This document shows, in pieces, positions 14,865-25,024 of a stretch of DNA of 64,000 bases. The translations under genes were made by a program, and so were the position numbers. Position 1 is the stretch's first letter; each line of letters opens with the position of its first letter. This DNA is from Mesorhizobium ventifaucium (GTDB lineage: Bacteria; Pseudomonadota; Alphaproteobacteria; Rhizobiales; Rhizobiaceae), in contig NZ_CAKXZS010000026.1 of assembly GCF_935822925.1 (NCBI RefSeq), positions 46,401 through 110,400 on the forward strand. The letters are read 5' to 3'. The notes below the pieces were generated by a model. It was not told the origin of the DNA. It ran no database searches and saw only the letters and a program-made list of their open reading frames with translations.

Positions 14865-15749
14865 TCAAGGTGCGTCCGCGCCGGCATCCCTGGCGGCAAG
14901 CTGGCCGATGGCCGACCAATCGAGCTTTTCGCCGCCGGTGGCGAGCAGGGTGAGGAAGCGGTCCCGCAGGAGGCTCGCTAGCGGGAGCGGCACGCGCAAC
15001 TCCTCGGCTGCTGCCAGCGTCAGCCGGATATCCTTCTGACCCAACGGCGCAGCGAAGCCAGCAGGCTCAAAGTTGCCATTCGCAATCAGCGCGCCATAGG
15101 TCTTGTAGACGGGTGCCGAAAACAGGGTCGACGTCAGGATTTCGAGATACAGTTGCTTGTCGACGCCGCCTTTGCTAACCAGCGCGATGGCTTCGCCGAG
15201 CGATTCGATCACCGAGGCGATCAGGAAATTGCCGCTAAGCTTCACCAGATTGGCGGCTTTCGGCGTCTTGGATACGACGACGGTCTTCTGGCCCACCGCA
15301 TCGAGAATCGGTTGCACGGCGGCCATGGCATCCGGCGCTCCGGCCGCGACGACGAACAGTTTGCCGGCCGCTGCCGCATCGGGCCGGCCGAACACCGGTG
15401 CTGCAACGAAGCGCTGTCCAACTGCGGCATGATCGGCTGCGAGGCGCTCCGACAGAGCGACACTGATTGTGCTGCAGGAGATGTGCGTCGCTCCCTTCCG
15501 AAGGCTCGAGAGCAAGCCCCCATCGCCATAGACCACGCTTTCGACGGCGTGATCGTCTGCCAGCATAGTTATGACAGCCTCGCCGCGGCAGGCGTCTGAA
15601 AAATTGGCCGCCGATCGAGCACCCTTGTTGACGAGGCTCTCGGCCTTGCCGCGCGTCCGGTTGTAGACGGTCAGGCCATGCCCGGCTTCAAGAATGTTAG
15701 TGGCCATTCCGGCGCCCATGTGTCCCAGGCCAATCAAGCCGACGTCCAT
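14865..15749 (-). CDS. NAD(P)-dependent 3-hydroxyisobutyrate-dehydrogenase-like oxidoreductase
   Basis: Beta-hydroxyacid dehydrogenase family, 294 residues. It has the Rossmann motif GLGHMG at 7-12, a cofactor region with NRTRGKAE (favouring NADPH), and the catalytic lysine K170 with N174 in NLVKLSGNF. In place of the usual substrate motif around residue 121, GRPDAAAAGKL is present, as in glyoxylate/succinic semialdehyde reductase-like (GLYR) members. Substrate is therefore likely a small semialdehyde or hydroxyacid, but unproven. It is convergent with the second aldo/keto reductase. Confidence 0.9.
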   Translation of the reverse strand: MDVGLIGLGHMGAGMATNILEAGHGLTVYNRTRGKAESLVNKGARSAANFSDACRGEAVITMLADDHAVESVVYGDGGLLSSLRKGATHISCSTISVALSERLAADHAAVGQRFVAAPVFGRPDAAAAGKLFVVAAGAPDAMAAVQPILDAVGQKTVVVSKTPKAANLVKLSGNFLIASVIESLGEAIALVSKGGVDKQLYLEILTSTLFSAPVYKTYGALIANGNFEPAGFAAPLGQKDIRLTLAAAEELRVPLPLASLLRDRFLTLLATGGEKLDWSAIGQLAARDAGADAP

Positions 15750-15936
15750 GATGGTCTCCTTTCAATGCGGTTCTGAGATCCGCGTTTCTCACTTGTGCCA
15801 ATCCCGATCCAGAAGCTTGGAAAGGCCGGTTGGATCTTCCCCCGCGTAAAGCCCGCGACGCTCGGCCTCCATTGGAATGTGCTCCGTTGCCGCGCGGTTC
15901 CCATCGTAAGTGAACTTTTGTTAGAATGTCCCGACC

Positions 15937-16533
15937 TCAACCCAACGACTGGTCCGCATACTCAGCCCGACGAACAGCCGGGCAAAGGGCGATCAGGCGA
16001 TCGATCGCCGACAATGCGAAGCGCAGGCTCGGTTCGTCAGTCAATCGTCCATCCCTGATCTTGTTGGTGACGTTGCCAATAACGACCTGCGGACCAAGAA
16101 CGGGACGTGACTGGATGGCGAGCAGCGTCTCGTTGGCCTGCGCCTGAGCACGAACGCCGCCGGTGAAGGCCGGCGACACAGAGATGACGAGCACAGCTTT
16201 GCCGGTCAACGCCGAGTGGCCTAGCGGCCTCGATGCCCAGTCAAGCGCGTTCTTGAGAACGCCTGGGATGCCGTGATTGTACTCCGGCGTCGCGATCACG
16301 AGCCCATCGCTTTCCGCAACGGCTTGCCTGAACGCCTGCACTGTCTGCGGTGTCGAAGGTCCATCCTGGTCCTGGTCGTAAAGAGGCAGCCGCAGGTCGC
16401 CGATCTGGAGATCAACCGCCGGACTGAGCGCCGGCTGCAGGCCTCTGAGAACGGCAAGGGAGTAAGAACCTTGGCGCAGGCTCCCCGGCAAGCCGAGGAG
16501 CCGCACCTGTGTTCGTGTTTCCAACATCATCAT
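15937..16533 (-). CDS. NADPH-dependent FMN reductase (chromate/azo-reductase-like)
   Basis: A 198-residue flavodoxin-fold reductase. The FMN phosphate loop is GSLRQGSY at 17-24 and the isoalloxazine-contact motif is PEYNHGIPGVLKNALDW from 83. Members reduce quinones, azo dyes or chromate with NADPH. Translation probably starts at the first of three consecutive ATGs (16533-16525), with GGAAAG upstream; the third ATG at 16527 is possible. It follows the third aldo/keto reductase by eight bases on the same strand, so the two form an operon. Confidence 0.9.
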   Translation of the reverse strand: MMMLETRTQVRLLGLPGSLRQGSYSLAVLRGLQPALSPAVDLQIGDLRLPLYDQDQDGPSTPQTVQAFRQAVAESDGLVIATPEYNHGIPGVLKNALDWASRPLGHSALTGKAVLVISVSPAFTGGVRAQAQANETLLAIQSRPVLGPQVVIGNVTNKIRDGRLTDEPSLRFALSAIDRLIALCPAVRRAEYADQSLG

Positions 16534-16541
16534 CGGTGCAA

Positions 16542-17579
16542 TTACTTTCCGGGCTGCAACGGGCCTGAACCGGTGCCAGTCGCTTCGATGGCGGCGGCGA
16601 TCTCGGCCAAATCCTGCCCCGTCAGTTCGAGGCTTGCCGCATCCAGCCAGCCGTCCACCTGAGCCGGGCTGCGGGCACCGACGATCGCACCCGTCACCCC
16701 CGGCCAGGCGAGAGTCCAGGCAATCGCAACTGCTGCAACGCTCGTGCTGTGACGGTCCGCGATTGGTGCCAAGGCGTCCGCGAACCTCAGGTTGCGAGTA
16801 AGCTTTTCGCCGGTGAACTCCGCGTTGCGGGATCGCCAATCGTCTTTCGGCAAGGCTTGGGCACGCTCGACGGAGAAGCCGCCGGTGAGGAGGCCGGATT
16901 GCATGGGACTGTAGACGATGACCCCGGTCTGATGGGCGTGACACCAATTCAGTTCGGCCTTGGCGACCTCGCGACGAATCGCGGAGAACGGCGGTTGCAG
17001 CGTGTCGACATCGCCCAGGCTTTCGGCCGTTTCCAACTGCGCGGCACTATGATTGGAAAGGCCGACGGCCCGTACCTTGCCCTCCTTCTTCAGGTCGAGC
17101 AGCGTTTGCCAATATTCTTCCAGCGGCGTCCCATCCTCGGCCGGCCAGTGCATTTGGTAGAGGTCAATGCGCTCAACGCCAAGGCGCTTCAGTGAGGCTT
17201 CCACCTCGCGGCGGACACTTGCGGGCGCGCCGACTTTGCGGGGCAGCGCCTGGCGATCGTTTTCATCCCAGACGAGGCCACATTTGGTGAAAATGTAGGG
17301 TTGCTCGCTGGTCGGGATCTCTGCAAAGGCTTGCCGCACGACTTCTTCCGAGTGGCCGAGGCCGTAAATAGCTGCCGTGTCGATCCAATTGATGCCGCGT
17401 TCCACCGCATGACGGATCGCAGCGACCGACTCACGATCATCTTGAGTACCCCACCCCACGGCCCAATCGGCACCGCCGATCGCCCAGGCGCCGAACCCGA
17501 CGCGGGTGATCTCCATGTCGGTTCGGCCCAGCCGGCGGGTCGGGAGGATCTTTTCGATATTTTGTTGAGTTGCGTCCAT
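16542..17579 (-). CDS. Aldo/keto reductase (third of three)
   Basis: A 345-residue aldo/keto reductase with D67, Y72 (IDTAAIYG), K99 (IFTKCGL) and H144 (YQMHWP). The WP after the histidine and the AIYG motif place it with the general stress/IolS-like group rather than with the two other copies here. AGGACA lies ahead of the start. It forms an operon with the FMN reductase and is divergent from a LysR gene, which probably controls it. Likely role is reduction of reactive carbonyls; the substrate is not known. Confidence 0.92.
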   Translation of the reverse strand: MDATQQNIEKILPTRRLGRTDMEITRVGFGAWAIGGADWAVGWGTQDDRESVAAIRHAVERGINWIDTAAIYGLGHSEEVVRQAFAEIPTSEQPYIFTKCGLVWDENDRQALPRKVGAPASVRREVEASLKRLGVERIDLYQMHWPAEDGTPLEEYWQTLLDLKKEGKVRAVGLSNHSAAQLETAESLGDVDTLQPPFSAIRREVAKAELNWCHAHQTGVIVYSPMQSGLLTGGFSVERAQALPKDDWRSRNAEFTGEKLTRNLRFADALAPIADRHSTSVAAVAIAWTLAWPGVTGAIVGARSPAQVDGWLDAASLELTGQDLAEIAAAIEATGTGSGPLQPGK

Positions 17580-17623
17580 TAGGTATGTCCTGTCCTGTCA
17601 CATAACATGCGCCCGGCTTATGC

Positions 17624-17638
17624 ATCTTTCCAATGGAT
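17624..17638. promoter_or_regulatory. LysR-type ATC-N9-GAT motif
   Basis: ATC-TTTCCAATG-GAT at 17624-17638 fits the T-N11-A/ATC-N9-GAT half-palindrome that LysR regulators bind, and it lies in the 106-base gap between the aldo/keto reductase and the divergent LysR gene. Short motif, so chance occurrence is possible. Confidence 0.3.
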
Positions 17639-17685
17639 TATTCAGATGCTATTGATCTTCTCTGTAGCTTAATAGCGAGAAGATC

Positions 17686-18657
17686 ATGGAACTCCGACAG
17701 TTGCAGCATTTCGTGGCGGTGGCCGAGGAGAACCACTTCACCCGGGCCGCACAGCGGGTGAACATCGTCCAATCAGCTCTTTCGGCCTCGATCCGAGCGC
17801 TCGAAGATGAACTCGGCGCAAAGCTCTTCATTCGCAGTACGCGACAGGTGCGCCTCACGACCACGGGCCGTGTCTTCCTCGACAAAGCGCGAGCCGCGCT
17901 TGAGGCGGTGCGCGAGGCGCGGAACACCGTCGCGGCGATGAACGGGTTGGAACAAGGCACGCTCTCCATTGGAACCGTCCAAAGCCTCCCGGCCTTTCTG
18001 GATTTGCCATCGCTGCTTGCGAGGTTCCACACGCGGCATCCAGGTATTGAGGTCCGGCTCTGCCAGGGGAGCACGACCCATCTGCTGGAAAAGATAAGAA
18101 GCGGGCGAATTGACCTAGCGTTTTTGCCTCTGTGCGAGCCTCCAGTCGGCATCACGACAACCATGATCGCCTGTGAATCACTCGTCATGATCTGCGCACT
18201 CGATCATGACCTGGCAGGCCGTGACGAGGTGTCGCTCTCTGCGTTGAAAGACGAACCATTCGTCGATTTCGAGCCGAATTGGGGGACGCGGAAACTAGTC
18301 GACCGCGCCTTTCTGGAAGTTGGCGTCGAGCGTCGTTCCGTCTTCGAGGTCAGTGACCTCGAAACACTTCTGGAACTGGTCGCGCGTGGCCTTGGGATCG
18401 CCCTTGTCCCGGAAACCATCGCTGAGGCAAGACGCTCCTCGCTCAACATCGCCCCCATAGGGCAAACGGAGATCTGCTGGGAGCTGGTCGTAGCCTACGC
18501 AGCCGGCGACGGCACGAGCCCTTATCCCCCAGACAATGCGCCAAGGGCCTTTCTGGAACTCCTGGCAAGCGCGAATAGCTTTGGCGGCGGCCTGCAGCAC
18601 CAAGTCAATAAAGGTCATGCTTTTGAAACCGGCAACTCTAGCGTGTCCCTGTCTTAG
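17686..18657 (+). CDS. LysR-family transcriptional regulator
   Basis: 323 residues: N-terminal helix-turn-helix (MELRQLQHFVAVAEENHFTR) and an effector domain. This start and the following AAQRVNIVQSALSASIRALE are typical of the family. The tail is about 20 residues longer than average, past residue 300. It is divergent from the aldo/keto reductase-FMN reductase operon and probably regulates it in response to an electrophile or substrate. The last bases of the gene lie in a 15-base tandem duplication. Confidence 0.92.
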   Translation: MELRQLQHFVAVAEENHFTRAAQRVNIVQSALSASIRALEDELGAKLFIRSTRQVRLTTTGRVFLDKARAALEAVREARNTVAAMNGLEQGTLSIGTVQSLPAFLDLPSLLARFHTRHPGIEVRLCQGSTTHLLEKIRSGRIDLAFLPLCEPPVGITTTMIACESLVMICALDHDLAGRDEVSLSALKDEPFVDFEPNWGTRKLVDRAFLEVGVERRSVFEVSDLETLLELVARGLGIALVPETIAEARRSSLNIAPIGQTEICWELVVAYAAGDGTSPYPPDNAPRAFLELLASANSFGGGLQHQVNKGHAFETGNSSVSLS

Positions 18658-18680
18658 CATTCGAAGTCTTAGCATTCGAA
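18651..18680 (+). repeat. 15-bp perfect tandem duplication at the end of LysR gene
   Basis: GTCTTAGCATTCGAA occurs at 18651-18665 and 18666-18680 without spacing. The first copy contains the LysR stop codon, so the duplication left the protein end unchanged. It looks like recent replication slippage. Confidence 0.85.
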
Positions 18681-18842
18681 AGGCACCCAGCCCATCAATG
18701 CCCAATCCTTGGTCCGCTGTGGTTCATGCCGATTTGAATGACGAGATATATCCTGGTTTCGTTCACCGCTCCTCTGCGGAAAGGTGATCGGAGAGGCCGC
18801 TGCTGGTGCGCGTCTGCGCCGGTAACCACCAGGAGATGACCC

Positions 18843-19667
18843 ATGCGCTTCAAAGGCAAAGACGTCCTCGTGACCGGCGGGAATTCGGGGATAGGACGCG
18901 GAATCGTCCACTATTTCCTGAAAGAGGGAGCCAGAGTTGCTTTCGCTGGCCGTGATCGCGAGAAGGGTCGCGCCGTCGAAGCGGAAGCAAGGGCAATCAG
19001 AGGCGAAGCGCGCTTTTTTCTATGCGATCTTTCCGAGGAGCATCAAGTCGAGGATCTGATCGGCCAAATCGGTCAATGGGGTCGTCGACTGGGGGTCGTG
19101 GTCAATAACGCAGGTGCTGGTTCGCGCCGGAGCGGCATCGAGCCAGGCGATGGTCCGGGAGTGAGATGGGACAAGATGCGCGGCGCCAACCTGGACTCCA
19201 CCTATTTTGTGTCTTCCTATGCCATGCCGCTGATACGGGATTCTGGCGGAGGCGCGATTGTGAACATATCGTCCACGGCCACATTGCACGGCAATTGGGG
19301 GCTATACTGCGTCGCCAAAGCGGCCGTCGAAGCTCTTACGCGCTCGCTGGCAATAGAAGGCGCCCCCCTCGGGATCAGGGCGAACTGCGTCAGCCCTGGT
19401 TGGATTGCGACCGCAACCGATATGGAGGCGCCAGCTTCGGATAGAGCCGGCGATTGGACGGTGCCGCCAAGCATATTCGGCCGGATGGGCACGCCGGCCG
19501 AAATCGCAGCAGCTGTTGCCTTTCTGGCGAGCGATGAAGCTTCGTTCATCACAGGCCAGACCTTGGTCGCCGATGGGGGACTCTCGATCGTGGACTACAC
19601 GTCGCATTCGCTTCTCGAGCAGCGCGGTTCAGTGCTGTTCTCAGGGATGGTCGGGAACACCGCGTAA
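18843..19667 (+). CDS. Short-chain dehydrogenase/reductase
   Basis: 274-residue classical SDR with Rossmann fold: TGGNSGIG at 11-18, NNAG at 88-91, catalytic serine near 143 and Y155-x3-K159 in LYCVAKAA. The C-terminal part GQTLVADGGLSIV is standard, but a tail of about 25 residues follows it (YTSHSLLEQRGSVLF), longer than most family members. It is preceded by a moderate ribosome site (CCAGGAGATGACCC). Substrate unknown. It is the last intact gene before an IS66-type transposase remnant. Confidence 0.92.
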   Translation: MRFKGKDVLVTGGNSGIGRGIVHYFLKEGARVAFAGRDREKGRAVEAEARAIRGEARFFLCDLSEEHQVEDLIGQIGQWGRRLGVVVNNAGAGSRRSGIEPGDGPGVRWDKMRGANLDSTYFVSSYAMPLIRDSGGGAIVNISSTATLHGNWGLYCVAKAAVEALTRSLAIEGAPLGIRANCVSPGWIATATDMEAPASDRAGDWTVPPSIFGRMGTPAEIAAAVAFLASDEASFITGQTLVADGGLSIVDYTSHSLLEQRGSVLFSGMVGNTA

Positions 19668-19689
19668 GCAGGTCTGACGAAACAGACCC

Positions 19690-19965
19690 AAAGCCGACTG
19701 CCGGCCTTTCCCCAAGGCGGGTGCGGCGCTGGCAGCGCCGCCACGACCTCCACGGGAACGAGCTGCGGCCCGGACGGCGATGAGATCTGGCAGAGCTCCT
19801 TGTGCCACCGCAAAAGCCGGCTCACAACCAGCCGATCGCACAATCTCACACTCGCCCCAGCCTCAAAGACTCAAACGTCGCCGTAACCAGCCGCTCCTTC
19901 TCCTCCCGCGCCGACCGCCGCTCGACTGGCGTGATCACGTCAATCTGATGCTTCGTGATAGCACC
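19690..19965 (-). pseudogene. Decayed IS66-family orfA (transposase accessory) remnant
   Basis: Read on the minus strand, two frames give pieces that line up with IS66-type OrfA: first TPVERRSAREEKERLVTATF (about 19950-19860) and, after a frame change, SRLLRWHKELC and PQLVPVEVVAALPA (about 19815-19720). In intact OrfA the order is a basic Arg/Glu-rich start, a helix-turn-helix, an LFRWRK-like segment and then VPVEV. Premature stops and the shift show it is dead, and neither orfB nor tnpC follows. The assignment is from memory of the family and should be tested by translated search. Confidence 0.6.
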
Positions 19966-19983
19966 AGTCCTAGTGCTTGCCCT

Positions 19984-20256
19984 TTAATGCAGCACGAACT
20001 CGCCGTCGACCTTGTGCCATTCGTTGGGCGCGATCAGCTTCTGGTGCGTATAGCTCACCGAATGCAGCGGGCCATCGAGCTTGGTCTGCCAGAACTCGAT
20101 GAACCGAATCAGCACCGGAAATTTGGGAGCGATGTCGTAGTCCTGCCAGATGAAGCTCTGCAGCAGATGCGGATGATCGGGAAAGTGATAAAGAATCTTG
20201 GCCGTGGTCAAGCCATAGCCTTTGAGCATCAGGTCCATTTCGGAATGGTCACGCAT
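19984..20256 (-). CDS. usg: Usg family protein
   Basis: A 90-residue protein recognisable as Usg by LMLKGYGLTTAKILYHFPDH, LLQSFIWQDYD, PKFPVLIRFIEFW and the end KVDGEFVLH. Usg is conserved in Rhizobiales and Rhodospirillales; its function is unknown, although it was first described near tryptophan biosynthesis genes. GGGGAA sits upstream of the ATG. It is divergent from acs across a 305-base spacer. Confidence 0.9.
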   Translation of the reverse strand: MRDHSEMDLMLKGYGLTTAKILYHFPDHPHLLQSFIWQDYDIAPKFPVLIRFIEFWQTKLDGPLHSVSYTHQKLIAPNEWHKVDGEFVLH

Positions 20257-20561
20257 CGCGGTTCCCCTGGTTGATTCTCCTTTCCTCCCAATTTGAAATT
20301 GTGCGCGCTATTTGCTTAATCGTCTATTGATATTTCGTAGTTAGAGGCCAGATTTACGACGCAAAAACATGCGGTTAGCAGCGATCGTAGTCGAGTGCTG
20401 ATAGCGGCGAAAACGACGTCTGCGGCATCCCGCCGCGCGAATCCAACGTCTAATGTTGCCGTCGCCGCGGAACTGTTAATAATGCGCGCGAATTCGCGGC
20501 CGCTGCGCCGCGATGCTGCTCGGCGGCAAGCTGGCAGTTGGTCTTGGGAGGGAATGGAAAA
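20257..20561. other. Divergent promoter region of usg and acs
   Basis: No gene is supported in these 305 bases. The left half is relatively AT-rich (TTTGAAATTGTGCGCG, TTGATATTTCG near 20290-20335), as expected for promoters; the right half carries GC-rich sequence ahead of the acs ribosome site GGGAGG. I found no clear riboswitch-like structure. Confidence 0.4.
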
Positions 20562-22516
<1,955 letters not shown>

Positions 22517-22517
<1 letters not shown>

Positions 22518-23263
22518 TGTCCACCTCGACGGAGATCGGCACTGTCATCGAGCTCTGGCGCTATCCGGCGAGTTCGCTCGCCGGCGAACGCCAGGATGTA
22601 ATTTCCGTCGGCCTTGAGACCATCGACGGCGACCGCCTGTTCGGCCTTGTCGACGCCTCTGACGGTGAGATCGCGCGGCCTGACCGCGAGGCGAAATGGC
22701 ACAAGGTGCCACTCATTCGGACCCGGTTGTCGCAGGCCCGCCAACTCGAGATTGCTACACCGCAGGGCGATTGGCTGCCAGCGCCCGGAGCCGAATGTGA
22801 CCGAGCCGTTTCCGCCTTTCTCGGCTTCGCAGCCTCGATTCGGCCGTTTCGCCAGAACGATGCGCCGGACTACGCCGGCCTTCTGACCGCCGAGCGTTAC
22901 CGCAAGGCGCCCATCCACCTCCTGACCACCGCTTCGCTGGCGCGCCTGAAGGCGTTGCATCCGGAAGGCGCCGCCAACCCGCGCCGCTTCCGCCCGAACA
23001 TCGTCGTCGACGTAGCGGCGATCGAGGAATCATTCCCGGAGACGGAATGGATCGGACGCAAGCTGGCGATCGGCGATCTGCTGCTGACCATCTCCGAACC
23101 ATGCCGCCGCTGCGGCTTCACCATCATAGCCCAGGACGGCTTCGACCACGACGCGGCGATCCTGCGCAATCTGATCCGCCACAACGCGCACAATTTCGGC
23201 GTCTATTGCACGGTCGACCGGCCAGCCAGTGTCGGGGTGGGCGAGATGATGCGGTTCATTTAG
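22517..23263 (+). CDS. MOSC domain protein
   Basis: A 248-residue protein with a MOSC N-terminal beta-barrel part (WRYPASSLAGERQDVI, where PVKSL-like motifs are found) and a MOSC core, ending GVYCTVDRPASVGVGE. Family members bind molybdenum cofactor or move sulfur; the conserved cysteine candidate is in EPCRRCGFTI near residue 197. ATG overlaps the acs stop (TGATG), which may be just transcriptional convenience, as no direct link with acetate metabolism is known. Specific reaction not assigned. Confidence 0.85.
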
Positions 23264-23326
23264 GCGGTGCAGAACATTTGAGAGGGGGGTGCGAAGGATC
23301 TCGGCAGAACGCAATACGCATGCTGA

Positions 23327-24595
23327 TCATCGATAAAGGTCCGCCCGCGTCGGCGGCAGGCCGCTTGGACCCCGCGCGCGCTTGGTGACGACGGTCTGGA
23401 AAATCTGCGCCGAGGCGCGTTCGAAAGTGATCGAACAGCCGGTGAGATAGAGCAGCCAGAGACGCGCCTTGGCTTCGCCGACCTCGGCGATCGCCTCGTC
23501 GAAGCGAGCGTGGAGGCGCTCGGCCCACAGGCGGCAGGTGCGGGCGTAGTGCTCGCGCAAATTCTCGACATCGTAGACGAGGAAGCCGTGCGCTTCGAGA
23601 TTGCCGAGCGTCATGCCGATCGTGTCGAGCTCTCCGCCGGGAAATATGTATTTGATCAGCGCCTTGAATTCCGGGCCCTTGCGCAAGGTCTTCTTGATGC
23701 TGCCCTTGTCGCGCCGGGTGATGGCGTGGTGCAGATAGATGCCGCCCGGCTTGAGCAGGCGACGAATGGTCGAGAAATAGGCGGCGTGGTTGGCCAGCCC
23801 GAGATGCTCGAACATGCCGATCGACGAGATCTTGTCGAAGGAGCCGGACAGCTCGGCATAGGACTTTATCTCGATGGTGATGCGATCCTCCAGTCCCTCA
23901 GCACGGATGCGCTCGCGGGCGAACTCAGTCTGGGCTTCCGACAGCGAGACGCCATGGCCGACGACGCCGTAATTTTTCGCGGCATGGATGAGCATCGCTC
24001 CCCAGCCGCAGCCGATGTCGAGCAGCCTTTCGCCGGGCTTCAGCCGGAGCTTGCGGCAGATATGGTCGAGCTTGTCCTTCTGCGCCTGGTCGATGCCATT
24101 GGCGAAATCGGTGAAATAGCCGCAGCTATAGACCATGCGTTCGTCGAGGAAGAGCCGGTAGAAGGCGTTCGAAATGTCGTAGTGGTGCTGGATTGCTTGA
24201 CTGTTCGACCCGCTGACGAAGGGATTGCGCCCGGAAAGGTCGGTCCGCGCCGTCATCTGCTTTCGCGAAAACAGCACGGCCGGCAGGTCGCGCAGGACCG
24301 CGAGCTTGGGCAACGACTTGAGCTTCGTCCTGAGCTTGCCGTGCGCAGGCAGAGCGTAGAAATCGAACAACGACCCGTCTTCCACGTCGATGGTCTTGGA
24401 GATCCACATTTCGATCAGCGTCGAGAGGTTGGGCCGGCGCATCACCTGCCAGACGATGTCCTGGTCGTTGATGGTGACCACGGGGCCGGTGGCGGGGCCG
24501 ATCCGCTCGCCATTCCACAGCTTGACCGCGAAACCCGGCTTCAACGTCTCGATAACCGTTCGAACGATCCGTGCGGCTCTGTCGGCTGCCTCCAT
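23327..24595 (-). CDS. cfa: Cyclopropane-fatty-acyl-phospholipid synthase family
   Basis: SAM-dependent methyltransferase that adds a methylene bridge to unsaturated acyl chains of membrane lipids; 422 residues. It shows the N-terminal lipid-binding part, the SAM motif LLDIGCGWG near residue 200, GVSLSEAQ, and MFEHLG near 260, all Cfa hallmarks. I chose ATG 24595 (AGGAAGG eight bases upstream) rather than the TTG two codons earlier. Rhizobia usually have several cfa copies; which one this is cannot be decided. It is divergent from the small RNA/peptide candidate at 24768. Confidence 0.93.
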   Translation of the reverse strand: MEAADRAARIVRTVIETLKPGFAVKLWNGERIGPATGPVVTINDQDIVWQVMRRPNLSTLIEMWISKTIDVEDGSLFDFYALPAHGKLRTKLKSLPKLAVLRDLPAVLFSRKQMTARTDLSGRNPFVSGSNSQAIQHHYDISNAFYRLFLDERMVYSCGYFTDFANGIDQAQKDKLDHICRKLRLKPGERLLDIGCGWGAMLIHAAKNYGVVGHGVSLSEAQTEFARERIRAEGLEDRITIEIKSYAELSGSFDKISSIGMFEHLGLANHAAYFSTIRRLLKPGGIYLHHAITRRDKGSIKKTLRKGPEFKALIKYIFPGGELDTIGMTLGNLEAHGFLVYDVENLREHYARTCRLWAERLHARFDEAIAEVGEAKARLWLLYLTGCSITFERASAQIFQTVVTKRARGPSGLPPTRADLYR

Positions 24596-24752
24596 CCCCA
24601 ATCCTTCCTGCCCGCTGGTGTTCCGAGAACGACTTTGCCTGTCCGATAGGATAGCCGCAAGCAGTTAGCGGCAAACGCGCACCGCATTTTCACGATGGCG
24701 CCTTGCCATTTGCAGATCGACACCCCATCATGAGCGCGTGTTCAACAAATCG

Positions 24753-24766
24753 AAAGGAGGTGATCC
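24753..24766 (+). promoter_or_regulatory. Full-length Shine-Dalgarno sequence (14-nt match)
   Basis: AAAGGAGGTGATCC is the exact complement of the last bases of bacterial 16S rRNA (GGATCACCTCCTTT). The GGAGG core is seven bases from ATG 24768. Natural ribosome sites rarely extend beyond 6-8 matched bases, so this one is unusual and should bind 30S subunits very tightly. Confidence 0.85.
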
Positions 24767-24767
24767 G

Positions 24768-24839
24768 ATGTCGAGTGATTTCGTTTTCCAGAACGTGGCC
24801 TCAGCGGATTGCACTTTCGGGAAGCAGTCTTCCCGTTAA
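24768..24839 (+). CDS. 23-residue peptide with extreme ribosome-binding site
   Basis: The frame encodes a 23-residue peptide that begins MSSDFVFQNVASAD, has one cysteine (C15) and ends KQSSR, then TAA. It has no membrane segment. The extraordinary ribosome site seven bases upstream argues that ribosomes do initiate here. Ordinary coding statistics mean little at this length. It may be a real small protein, or translation may serve to control the hairpin and terminator that follow. I do not know of a characterised homologue. Confidence 0.5.
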   Translation: MSSDFVFQNVASADCTFGKQSSR

Positions 24840-24960
24840 GGCGCGCGATGCGCGGCAGGCGACGCCTGGAGCGCCGCGGGTCCTTTGGACGCGCAAAGGA
24901 CGCTCCAGCACTTTAAGTCACGTCGCTGCCATGGGCCGCGCCATGGACGGAAACACGGAA

Positions 24961-24993
24961 GGCCGCCGGCTTCGAAAGAAGCGGCGGCCTTTT
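24961..24993 (+). terminator. Intrinsic terminator of the small transcription unit
   Basis: GGCCGCC-G-GCTTC pairs with GAAGC-GGCGGCC around a GAAA tetraloop (24961-24989), followed by TTTTCC. The T-run is on the plus strand; on the minus strand the sequence after the stem is only TTCCGTG, so this stops plus-strand transcripts rather than the tadG-like gene. Confidence 0.8.
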
Positions 24994-25024
24994 CCTTGTC
25001 CGGATCCTCTCTGGTCAATGCCCT

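Larger units (their letters stand above)
24738..24993 (+). ncRNA. Candidate structured small mRNA / regulatory RNA
   Basis: A self-contained transcription unit is suggested by a possible promoter (TTGCCA at 24703 and CATCAT at 24726, weak), a 23-codon reading frame, a long hairpin (arms CTGGAGC 24866-24872 with 24902-24908, and GTCCTTTG 24880-24887 with 24894-24901) and a rho-independent terminator at 24961-24993. No neighbouring gene is in the same direction, so this is not an obvious leader. Start and end of the transcript are estimates. I do not recognise it as any named RNA family. Confidence 0.45.

Noticed and set aside
20257..20561. Riboswitch ahead of acs.
   Set aside because: No conserved structure could be recognised; the region looks like an ordinary promoter spacer.
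24128..24674. Longer cfa start at TTG 24601.
   Set aside because: ATG 24595 has better spacing from AGGAAGG and fits the family.
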